The position numbers and the translations under genes are program-made. Shown piece after piece: positions 13,672 through 24,205 of a stretch of DNA of 64,000 nucleotides. The notes under the pieces are model-generated. The model was given only the letters and a program-made list of their open reading frames with translations. It made no database searches and was not told the origin of the DNA. Position 1 is the stretch's first letter. Every line of letters begins with the position of its first letter. Origin of the DNA: Isoperla grammatica (taxonomy: Eukaryota; Arthropoda; Insecta; Plecoptera; Perlodidae); contig OX246746.1 in assembly GCA_945910005.1 (NCBI GenBank), positions 27,241,075 through 27,305,074 of the forward strand. Reading direction: 5' to 3'.

Positions 13672-13899
13672 GGATACGTGATATGTGCTTGTCTTCACTG
13701 CACCACGTGATATGTGCTTGTCTTCACTGTGCCACGTGATATGTGCTTGTCTTCACTGCGCCACGTGATATGTCTTCACTGTGCCACGTGATATGTGCTT
13801 GTCTTCACTGTGCCACGTGATATGTGCTTGTCTTCACTGTGCCACGTGATATGTGCTTGTCTTCACTGTGTCACGTGATATGTGCTTGTCTTCACTGTG
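13672..13899. repeat. 29-bp minisatellite, about 8 copies
   Basis: The unit is CACGTGATATGTGCTTGTC followed by TTCACTGTGC, 29 bp. One copy near 13762 lacks the GCTTGT part and is 6 bp shorter. Each unit carries a CACGTG E-box-type palindrome. Copies are nearly identical and lie head to tail without spacers, so this is a minisatellite and not a CRISPR. Confidence 0.95.
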
Positions 13900-14389
13900 T
13901 AGTAGCACGGCCTGTCAAATCAAGACAACGAATTTCCGTTAAGCCCCTAGAGAAAAACACAATCCTCGTTGCGTTTCGCTTCGTACCGTTCTAAGGTGAT
14001 ATTCTATAAAGAATTAAGTATGATTGAGAAAGATTTATGAGCTAAGTAAATGACGTGAGATACTGAGACATTTTTAATCATTAGTTTCTTGAAAGCAAGC
14101 AAGGAATTGGATTAAGAGATTACACGGGAGTGTTGTCAGAGATTTGCCCTCTCGTTTATAACAGGCCCGGGGCAAAATAATAGATGCGAGACGGATTGAT
14201 CCGGGAATATTCCTTCCCAGATTAAACTCAGCTGTAATACTGATTCATATTCAAATGTATTTGCATCCATGTCGTCATACATTCAAGCTTTAGGTTGGTA
14301 TGGGTTTAAGACATTTCATGCACTTTCATTTTATCCCCTTTTCCTCAAATTCTTCGTACATTTTCAGCCCATGTTTCCAACAAACCACC
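13900..14389. other. Unique DNA, no gene seen
   Basis: Moderately AT-rich sequence between the 29-bp minisatellite and a hAT-like relic. No ORF above 40 codons of interest and no repeat seen. Confidence 0.4.
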
Positions 14390-14790
14390 CACTTGTTAAG
14401 GTTTACAATCGATATCGGTACATATCTATATAATAAATTATTCTCGATATCGGTATTTTTATTCTGTATCGCGATATTTTATGAAAGTATTAAATTTTAA
14501 AATTTAGTTTAACGAAAATGTTTTATATTAAATTGCAATATTCCGTAGCGTGTGGTCGGTTCAGCGAGGACAATAGAACCAGACTTCATTCATCTACAGC
14601 TGTGCACCACGTGACGGTCAGTGGGCGTGGAAGTGGGTAGACGCACGTGTTGGGAGAAACTTTCATGAACACTATATTCTCATCACAAATGGGCGGGAAA
14701 ATATTGATATAAAATCGATATCATTAAACTATTTTCGTCAATACCAATAATGGATTTTGATATCGTTGGAGATCCCTATCAGTTGTTTTC
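14390..14790. mobile_element. Decayed hAT-like MITE with GATATCG-rich ends
   Basis: The left end holds repeated TCGATATCGGTA and ATCGCGATAT blocks. The right end holds AAAATCGATATCATT and GATATCGTTGGAGATCCCTA. The inverted right end (GGGATCTCCAACGATATC) parallels the left AGGTTTACAATCGATATC. The 400-bp span has no ORF. End sequences of this kind (GGGATCTCCAA...GATATCG) suggest the hAT group. No clean target duplication could be found, so limits are approximate. Confidence 0.4.
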
Positions 14791-16566
14791 AATTCATAAC
14801 CCTTTGTGTCAAACAATATATCCCTTGTTAACGATCTATAACACTCATAATGCTTTAAACAAGTAGTATTTAGTTGAATATTTAAACCGATTTAACCTTA
14901 AAACGGCGCCATATATGTACGCATTAGGATGATTGTGTTATGACAAGTGTTCCAATCCAATAAAATAAAAGTTACATTAGTTTGAAATAATGCCGCTTTA
15001 ACTGCTTAAAAATTAAAACGAGAATTAAAACTAAGTATCCAAAACACAGAGAACATGGTTTTCTACCCAACCGTGCCGTGTAACATTTTAATTGAAAACT
15101 CTGAAACGAAAATCAGTTGTTTTCCACACTACGCAACATTTTTATCTGATAACACGACCCACTACCATCAATAATAAAATTTTTCTGATCCACAGAAACA
15201 CAAAAACAAATATAATTGCCAGTGAGTTCGGATTTGAAATAATGAGGACTAAATCCAATAGGGGATTGGCTACTCTGATCTCATATTTCTCTCAGCCAGC
15301 AGGTTGATGAGCTTACTAGTTAGCCACCGTGCGCTTGCTTGACAGTGAAAATGTGGCATTTTTCATTATGTCAGATTATATTATTAGCTTTCTCCACCGA
15401 GCAATCTTCTCTATGAAATCGGGTTAACTCTATTTCCGTGACACACTTCATGATGGAGTCGTAGCCTCTATGCATTAAATGCGTGAAGTTAATTGAATTT
15501 AGTATTCCGAATTCATTCGGGTGTAAAACGTGGCCGCTGGCTGGAGTGTGACCGAGCACGTATAAGCTGCCTAAGGGCTAAGCACACAGCAAGCAATAAG
15601 CGTGGATAGGACTGACCAATAAGACATTTCAGTTGCAAACTCACAGAGTGGTCGATGGGGGTGATAAAAAAACAATTTATTTATTAATACGAAATGTGCA
15701 GTGACATTTTGGTTATGCTTATCTCTAGGTTGTTTTATTTTAGCATTATCACAAAAAATATAGGCACATCGTAGTTATTATCTTTTAATGTATTATTAAT
15801 TTGCGTACCAACTTAGTATTAACACGTAATATAATTTTGTACAGACAGAAGGTTCAGTGTTTACGAGTGTTTACATAAAAAAAAAACTAATACTTATTAC
15901 TATTTCAATTAATCATTGATCATAATATTATTTTCATGGAGAAACAGTGATTATAAATATGCAGATACAACAATTCAATAAATGAACAATTTCAAATTTA
16001 ACACAAACATCTCAGGCAATAGAACACACAATTATTAACGAACTTTGTGAATAATTTTGTTGGTATATATAAATTACAAACACTGCATAATTCGGATTTC
16101 GGATTTCGGATAATACAAAAAAAATAAAGGTTCAATAAATATTTCACATTTTCTTTTTTTTCGCAGATGTCGTTCATTTCATGGAGTCAGCAACGAAAAA
16201 CCGAACATAACGACATTGATGTAAAACAACATCGCAATTACAATGTTGACGTTTATTGTATCCATATTTATTCATAAGCCATGTCCATAGGTCGGGCCAC
16301 ACAAAGCCATCCCACCCACTGTGGTTATATGTCAGCCCGTAATACATGAATTAATAAAATATGCACGACACGTATAAACACCTGTCGTGTTGACAATAGT
16401 TTCATGTTAATGTAAATTTCAAATTTGAAATAAATTGTCAGAACCCAATTCAAACTAACAGGCAGCCAACTCTAGAAGTAATTAAAATGAAAATGTAACT
16501 TATTACAAATTGTATGGCAGTTTGATAAATCAAATAATGTTCGGTGTTAATTGAAAGAGGAGAAAT
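14791..16566. other. Unique AT-rich DNA, no certain gene
   Basis: ORFs of at most 71 codons, none recognised. A strong polypyrimidine-plus-CAG splice acceptor lies just before an ATG at 16168 (see findings). The direct repeat ATTTCGG/ATTTCGG lies near 16097. Confidence 0.4.
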
Positions 16567-16953
16567 AATAGAGTTTAGTTGTTGGAGGCTTTCACGACCC
16601 GTAGATCGGAACAGATTGATATTTTCTTCTGAGTTGTTTCGTCGTGTCGGTACAGAGTTTTCACTCGACGTTTAGCCACCCATGTTGGTGGCTTTTTCAA
16701 GACTGGAAAAAGCCACCAGTCTTGAAAAAACTGATAAAAAAATTGATATTTTCTTCTGAGTTGTTTCGTCGTGTCGGTACAGAGTTTTCACTCAACGTTT
16801 CGCCACCCATGTTGCTGGATTTTTAAGACTGGTGGCTTTTTCCAGTCTTGAAAAAGCCACCAACATGGGTGGCGAAACGTCGAATGAAAACTCTGTACCG
16901 CACGACGAAACAACCCAGAAGAAAATATCAATCTGTTCCCAATAGAGTTTAGT
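16567..16953. mobile_element. Foldback element with hammerhead-like stem (Penelope-like relic?)
   Basis: The sequence GGAACAGATTGATATTTTC at 16608-16626 returns as its exact complement at 16921-16939. Between them are two direct copies of an approximately 100-130-bp arm (from 16608 and from 16741), each reading through GTTTCGTCGTG..., ACGTTT(C/A)GCCACCCATG. One inverted copy follows (16841-16939). A 13-bp direct repeat, AATAGAGTTTAGT, flanks the whole at 16567-16579 and 16941-16953. On the plus strand of the right arm, GCCACC/GGTGGC pair (16856-16861 and 16868-16873) and are followed at once by GAAACGTCGA. This layout resembles stem II plus the GAAA core strand of hammerhead ribozymes in Penelope-like elements. 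The assignment is inference. Confidence 0.65.
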
Positions 16954-17666
16954 GTTCAAGGTTTATCTCGTGTATTAGAAACACGATTGAAAATAGAATT
17001 ACGAAAGTTTGGCAACGTAGCTTGACAAATTCCGTCTCAGGGCAGCGTACACTAACATCCATCAGTGTTGGGTATTCCTGCTTGATGCGAGGGTACGTCT
17101 ACAGGATGGTTTATCGTGAATACACTGGACATTCTTATGTAAATCTCACCTAATTATAAACTCTCTCTAGTTCTATGAGTTTTGGGTTTGAGTATATTTC
17201 CTAATTGTTCTTGCTGGATGATAATGAGGGTGGGAATAGAACTAGTGAGCCACTGGAGAGCTTCTTTCAAAACTCGTCTATGTTTTGTGATTATTGACAC
17301 AAGACGGTCATATGTTGGTGTGTCAAATGTGTATGTTACAATCTTAATTATTTGTAACCACATTGTTACTTATCATTTCTAAAATTCCTAAATAAAGACA
17401 AAATATTACGAATATTTCATAAATGGTAACCAAATTCACTAATAGCCTTACAACGTTTTACCACCTTATTTATAATTTTTCCAGTTCATATATATATTGC
17501 TAAACAAGTGGCTGTGTCATAGTGATATGCTTATTTAGTACCAATAATTAAGTTTTCGGTTGGCTACCCTGCTTAATTAATTTCACACCCCGTTTGTACG
17601 ATAGTTCCAGTACCAATTCATTGTTTATTTGTTTGGGCTAGCGTTTAAGTTAACTGTGTTTCAAAT

Positions 17667-17859
17667 TATATCGTGAGAACGTTTCAAGATATTGAAATGT
17701 GATTCCTTCTTAGAATTTCGTTTTATATCAGCTAAACAATGAACTGCAAAACTGTCAGATATCTTATAATTGTTACTTTTGTAATTTCAATAATTAATTA
17801 ACTCAGATTACTGAACTTTATAAATATCCTGAAGCGTTTTCAAGATATCAATAAAATAC
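17667..17859. mobile_element. Family P MITE, copy 3
   Basis: The left end is TATATCGTGAGAACGTTTC with AAGATATTGAAATGTGATTC and ATCAGCTAAACAATGAACTG. The right end is CCTGAAGCGTTTTCAAGATATCAATAAAATAC. These are the same arms as at 1367-1645, with the centre (ATTGTTACTTTTGTAATTTC) also matching. Non-coding and palindromic. Confidence 0.65.
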
Positions 17860-18026
17860 CTTTAACTGTGCGTTGTTTAACACTGCAAGCTACCCGTGGA
17901 TTGCTGTAACGATGATCTGCAGCTAGATTTGAGTTTCTAATAATTAGAAATATTAATTGACAGTACAAATAATATGTAAGTATATGTATATTTAATTGAT
18001 AGTAATAATAAGATAGTAGTGTTAGT

Positions 18027-18490
18027 GTATGTATGTATGTATGTATGTATGTATGTATGTATGTATGTATGTATGTATGTATGTATGTATGTATGTATGT
18101 ATGTATGTATGTATGTATGTATGTATGTATGTATGTATGTATGTATGTATGTATGTATGTATGTATGTATGTATGTATGTATGTATGTATGTATGTATGT
18201 ATGTATGTATGTATGTATGTATGTATGTATGTATGTATGTATGTATGTATGTATGTATGTATGTATGTATGTATGTATGTATGTATGTATGTATGTATGT
18301 ATGTATGTATGTATGTATGTATGTATGTATGTATGTATGTATGTATGTATGTATGTATGTATGTATGTATGTATGTATGTATGTATGTATGTATGTATGT
18401 ATGTATGTATGTATGTATGTATGTATGTATGTATGTATGTATGTATGTATGTATGTATGTATGTATGTATGTATGTATGTATGTATGTAT
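18027..18490. repeat. (GTAT)n perfect tetranucleotide array, 116 units
   Basis: 464 bp of uninterrupted GTAT/ATAC. Every frame stays open, giving artefactual Met-Tyr-Val-Cys ORFs of up to 161 codons on both strands. The complete lack of interruptions points to recent expansion; the true length may differ from the assembly. Confidence 0.99.
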
Positions 18491-18904
18491 GACAATAATA
18501 GCTGGTGAAGCTAAATAATCAAAATCTTATCTTATCGTAGAACCACATATGTGCTACTGTCAGCTCGTCTTAATTAATATATCTGTGTATCTTAGTATAT
18601 CTAAGTAACTTCTGTTTCCCGTGTTCATATCTTGGCTTTCAGTAACCAAGACCATGATTAGTAGCGCAGCCTGATGTCTGATGTACACCTAAATCAATTC
18701 ATACTTGCGACAATGTAAATCACGTCGTACATTCAAGTTTCCATTCTATGATTGGATTGGGACAATAGTAGATTGTATTTCACCCTTGAGCATTGACCAT
18801 AGTCATTATATTGCGCTAATAAGCGGAGTCGGAGAAGTGGATTGTTCTCGAGTTAGAGTTGAGTAGCGAGCTGCGGCCAGAACATGACAAGGACCAACTT
18901 GAAG

Positions 18905-19316
18905 TGGTTGGACGCTTCAAATGATATCAATTATACAAAGTTTACTGGTTTTCTTACTCGCACATTTAACTCCAAACTCGAAGCAAATACAATTTTGTCT
19001 CAGAAGAAGAAACTGTTTTATTTCAAGGGGGTGTGGTGGGGGAATCACACGGTGTATTCCCCCCCCCACGCATTTTCTATCAGATGTAACAAGTATTAAT
19101 GCAATAATGAATGGTTGGACGCTTCAGATGATATAAATTATACAAAGTTTACTGGTTTTCTTACTCGCACATTTAACTCCAAACTCGAAGCTACTACAAT
19201 TTTGTCTTAGAAGAAGAAACTGTTTTATTTCGAGGGGGTGTGGTGGAGGACTAACACGGTGTAAGTATTTCCCCCCCCCCACGCATTTTCTATCAGCTGT
19301 AACAAGTATTAATGCA
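18905..19316. repeat. 207-bp tandem duplication
   Basis: The block from TGGTTGGACGCTTCA (18905) to the AATGCA just before 19112 is repeated at 19112-19316 with few changes. Both copies contain GTGTGGTGG(G/A)GG, a C9-C12 run and CACGCATTTTCTATCAG. The first copy keeps 71-codon ORFs that the second breaks, so coding is not supported. Confidence 0.93.
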
Positions 19317-22300
19317 CGAAACTAAGGTAATAGGGAACACGTGTTGGAAATGCCAATTACCCCATGGCTATGCTCAGTAATGTAAGCACGAAAGCAGAAT
19401 GTTAATAATTTATTGATCTATATGTTCGTTTCTTTAAACAGAATTTTTAAATTCTAATTTTGGGAATGTGTCTGGTTAGATTTTATCACGACTAGAGATG
19501 TTATGCAAAATGGATTTCGTTTGGAATAAATCAAACAATTTGAAGAATATCTCAAGATTTTCATGCTCGTCGAAGTAGGTGTACTGGCACTTACGTGTGC
19601 TACTGAAATGGTATATTTTAAACATGGACGCAATGCATGATGGGTGGGCATCTGAAACAAAGCGTGTAAGTCAGTGCCTTGTGCTGAACAGAACCGAATA
19701 ATTCGGAACAAAGGGGATTTGAAAATTGTTAATTATACCAGACTACAGTAGAGAGCTGAATGGATGTCGAGGTTTTAAATAGGTGAGCATTGTCTGGAAG
19801 TAGCACATCACCATGTGATTAGAGTCTCCTAACAGGATACGTTCAATCGTTAGTACATTATGTCAGTGAAATGTTGCCTTTGTAACTGAAACTAGCAACG
19901 TCGTTTTACACATCAAATATAGTAAATATTAGTTCGGGTAGAATTAATAAAACAAAAGCTGAACACTACCAATATATCGATGAAACCGAGTCTCTTCGAC
20001 CGGGAGAATTTATAATAAAAACACCAAAATATTTTCACTAAAAACTTAATTGGTTTTTGTTAGCATAAAGTAAGCTGTGAATTTCTTTCTTTAGCTATTT
20101 AAGACTATTTGACTGAAAACACAATTTATATGGTGCCAAAGTGAGACACAAAAAAGCCCCTTATCCTACCTTGCCAAAATACCGTTTAAATTGAGGCACT
20201 TAAGTGAAGATTAAAAATTCTTTATTTAACCATTTGGAGAAAATAGATATATTCTACAAGAGGTCGAGTTTTGTTGGCTACTTAACGTAGAATTCTGGTG
20301 TGTTCATGTTGCGTTCTAGCATATGCGTGCGCCCTTGGCGAATACGGACGCGTCATTGTCAATTTAAGTCTCGTGTGCAAATCCTTGCTGCCATAGAAAT
20401 CTATAGCTTAGGCCAACTTGTTGTTGGAGTTGATATATAGAACTGACGGTGCGAATGTAATAAGGTTATACTGGGGAGCAATGCCAGAAAGATGGGTTCA
20501 AAAGTCAGTAAGGGAAATAGGAGAGAGTAACTTTGGAGAAAATATAGGCTATGAATAAGTGTAACATGGGGATGAAACTCGCTACGTTACCGGTATTTTG
20601 AAAACGTGATTCGTACGCGGAATTTTGTTTTGTATACCAGCTATACAAATGGATTTAAAAAACGACAAGTAAAGCATTGTTATGTTGGGCCCGGTTTTGA
20701 AAGACATTTTCAAACCATTTGCGGGTATTATACAATTTTTTTTTTTTATTGATTTGTCGTTTTATTGCGTATATATTGGAGCGAATATTTTTCACGGTCG
20801 ATTGCTAACAAAAACATATCGATTGTCGAGGACAGCCATGCATGTAGCAATGACATGTCTGTGAAAGAGACAAACTTCATACGCTCATCCTTATACGATA
20901 CAAATAACACATATTGTTTTGACAGGTCATTTCATTGAGAGGTTTTATATAATGAATAACCTGTATACGCTTCATTTCCCCCATGTACATGTCTTCAATT
21001 CATAAACAGAACTAGTTTATCTCAGACATTATTTTCTACACAATTGCAAAAGACAGACAATAAAATCGTTGCCATTCAAGATTTGTCTTATATATTCCTA
21101 TTCATAGAAAAATAATGAGAGAAAAGAGAACATCTGAAAGCACAGGAGCGGCTTTCAACCCACACTTAAATTACTAAATCTAAGATCCAGTCTTACAATG
21201 ACCCGATAACTATTTATTCGTTGAAAAGCTTGTTGTCTCCATGGCAACTACCAATCAAAACCCTTGAAATCCTCCAAATAACTTAATTGCTACAAATAAC
21301 TTTCTTATCAGAAGATTGTAAGACCGGCTCAAAGTATAATAATAAATATATAAAATAATATAATGAAACATGGAAAAGATGATAACAATTGGAAACCTAA
21401 CAACAAAGAGTGAAACCTAAAAATAATGAAAATATTTAATTTGAAATACGTAAAAATGTGCACTGGTTCAAACGTACTGGGCATTATGTTTCAAAGAAGA
21501 CATACATAACGTCTGGATACAACTTTAATCTGCGGTTTGTTCTTCAGCTAGACTGGAACTCTGTACAAATAGTCAGACGTATACCGGGTTGTTCCGTACG
21601 GCGATATGTTCAGTTACACGAAATTAAATTCTCGCTTTTTTTCTGAGTACATGTTCTGGCAAACACGCTCTCTTTATGAAATTCCAGAGTTATTACTATA
21701 AAACTAATCAATGTAAAAATGTCATATATATTTATATTGGTGTTTATACATGATATATAATATTGTGAGATTTTTCTGCACATTAGCTAGAAATTGTGAT
21801 AGCCTTCCGATTTATTGGAATTTATTAGGGTAAGTTTTTTGTACAGGATAGAATGTATAAAGTTGTTTGATTTAACTCCCAAATTCATTAAATTTGATGA
21901 ATGTATTGAGCCATGGAACCTTTGTACTGTAAATTTAATTTGTATACAAGTTTTGATAGAAATTTATTTTATGAAACATTTGATAAACGCAGCGAGCGAT
22001 GCGGTGGATAAATTGCACTTCGCTTCAAAGGCATTTTCAAGTAGAATCATATTGACATTCTTTGAAACGAATAATGCCGCACGTGTTTTCATATTTTACG
22101 AAACACCACATTTATTTATATTTTATTTTTTTAGTCGATATTCAGAGCTATGTAATAATATATTGTTGGCTTTTCACTTCGATCTTACATGTTTTTCTTT
22201 TTCAGCTTAAATAATATTAAAACATTGTTACGATATGAACTTCAGATGTAAAGAAACAAATTATGATCTGTATATAAATATTCCATAGAACGGGAGTTGA

Positions 22301-22972
22301 AAAATTGCACAATGCAACTTGGTATACTTATGTCAAGGTAAAATTAAACTTCAAAAACTCTTTTTATATGAAACAGCTACTGTCACAAACTAAGAAATAT
22401 ATTTCTATAACTTCAGAGATGAGCGCACATATGTGCATGTGTTCAAAAACATTAAATCTAATAAATGTATCTTATGAAAGCAATTTTCCCCTTCTTCTTG
22501 TACCAAAGGAAATCCCTTCAAAAGGTATTTCAGATAGTAAATCCTTTCACTAAAGAAACAACAATACACGTTTCCATTGAAGTAATTAACTATATAACAA
22601 CTCTCTTGTGTAGAAAACAAAATGTTAGAAAAAAGAAAATACTCAGAAGACAAAACCAAGAGTAGATTAAACTAAAATGGTTCGCATGTAAGATTTACAA
22701 ACTGAGATAGTTTTTATAGTAGAGTGTTGGTTGCTATAAGGTTGATGTTCTTCCAAACAGTATCAGAGAACTTCCTTAATGCAAATATTCTTAATAAGAA
22801 GAAATCCTTAATCCTTAATAATAAGACAATCTTATGAAGATTGTCTCTGTACTTACCCAACTATAAGTTGGTTCATATTTTTCTTTATATATATTATTTA
22901 TGTTTGTGTGTATGTATTCTATTTGCAACAGAACCGAGGTCTCACTAGTGGAAATTTAAAAAAACTCCAATA
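19317..22972. other. AT-rich DNA, no gene recognised
   Basis: The largest ORF is 131 codons at 21815-22210 on the plus strand. Its composition (Phe, Ile, Leu, Asn) is what AT-rich sequence gives by chance; it has no known motif, and nothing flanks it that looks like a promoter or poly(A) site. No tandem repeat or transposon end noted. Confidence 0.4.
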
Positions 22973-23290
22973 ATGATTGATAAATGGATGATGAGGAAGG
23001 GATAAGGGGAAGCATACCAGCACGTTGCTTACTCCTGTCGAAGAGTACCAAGGGACCCATCCAAAAGGACGGTGTAACTTGGATCAGTCAATGGGTTCCT
23101 CCCCTAACCTGGACTGCCAAGCAGTTGACGAGAAGAACGAAGCTGTTAACCATGATGTCGAACCATCTTATCTGCTCTAACCAACAGTAACTATTGTTTT
23201 GAAAGAGAGCGGTCACCCAGCTTCCTTATGACCTAACCCGATGTTTTTTAACATCGTTGTTCGTACAGGAACCGGATAAACTGTTGGCTT
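22973..23290 (+). mobile_element. Dispersed repeat family H, body type A, copy 1
   Basis: It begins with TGATTGATAAATGG and a GATGATGAGGAAGGGA block. It then continues through ACTCCTGTCGAAGAGTACCA, CCAAAAGGACGGTGTAACTT, ACTGCCAAGCAGTTGACGAG, GAGCGGTCACCCA and CCCGATGTTTTTTAACATCG. The same series, in order, is found at 57215-57545, which makes this a mobile repeat rather than unique sequence. The upstream hairpin seen in other copies is not evident here. A 68-codon ORF spans part of it but is not conserved in the other copy. Confidence 0.7.
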
Positions 23291-23888
23291 GAAATTATTT
23301 ACATACTGCAACTTAAATTTGATTTATGTTTGCCTATTCCCATGCTAGCAAGTATTGTACGTTTCCAATGAACTTAAGAAGTGAAAACACCACCTTGTAA
23401 CAAACAATTTCGGAAGTTGAGTTTTGTCAAAAGCTTTGAATACTGTGTCGGAACTAATTTCTATTTGTTTGACTTCTCTGATTGTTTCGCAAGGAAAGTT
23501 ACTTCCATTGAATAGTATGCATTGTGCCTTGTACTATCTGCACTGCAGCACTTATTTCTAATAAGTTTGATTTTGTTTTTGATCTTGTTTCGTTTACTTT
23601 TTTATTTCCTCGATTGCGATTCATTTCAATTTCGAGAGCTTTGTTGCTGTCAATTTGTAATATTGGATATCGAATAATAATAAAAGATTGTATTTAACTT
23701 TAAATAGATTGTTATGTACTTGCGTTTTAGACAAAGATGCTTAATATTATTCTATATACATATTAAAAACATAAATTCAAATGAATTTCTATCAGCCAAT
23801 GTACTCACTAGGTTTTCTAAAAGTGTATTAATTAACTTTCGCAGAAAACGTGCTCAGGGACAACTGAACAACCGAACAACTATAAATT

Positions 23889-24205
23889 CAGTAATTGATT
23901 GATTGATTAATGGAGCTTAACGTCTCATATTTGTTTAACAATGGCTGATCGAGACGTTAAGCAGGTGATAATAAAGATGAGGAAGATGATGATGAAGAAT
24001 AAAGCCACATCCAAATCAGATCCATTGTACGTCGCGTGGGTCGTCATACGGGAGTTCAGCACGGGTGGGCTGAGCCAAGTGGAAGGAGAGATAATCAGTT
24101 GGACAGGGGGGGGGGGGGTAGGGACAGGGTCTTCAGTTTCGTCGCTTCTTACGATTAGTAGAGTCACTCTGGGCCTATTCTTCCCCGGCCCAGATGGGCA
24201 ACTAT
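23889..24205 (+). mobile_element. Dispersed repeat family H, body type B, copy 1
   Basis: A run of GATTGATTGATTAATGG leads into a perfect 12-bp hairpin: GCTTAACGTCTC (23915-23926) pairs with GAGACGTTAAGC (23951-23962), loop 24 nt. It is followed by AGGTGATAATAAAGATGAGG. The same head, with the hairpin preserved by different bases, occurs at 45376 onward. The body contains a 13-nt poly-G run (24106-24118) and ends near GGCCCAGATGGGCAAC. An 88-codon ORF covers it but has no recognisable domain. Confidence 0.6.

Noticed and set aside
13672..13899. CRISPR-like array (29-bp units)
   Set aside because: Units are directly adjacent with no unique spacers, and the sequence is animal; it is a minisatellite. 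The same applies to the 47-bp array at 27749-27941.
18019..18518. ORFs of 157-161 codons (MYVC and TYIH repeats)
   Set aside because: Perfect GTAT array leaves all frames open on both strands.
21815..22210. 131-codon ORF
   Set aside because: AT-rich composition, no motif and no splice or promoter context; expected by chance in this sequence.
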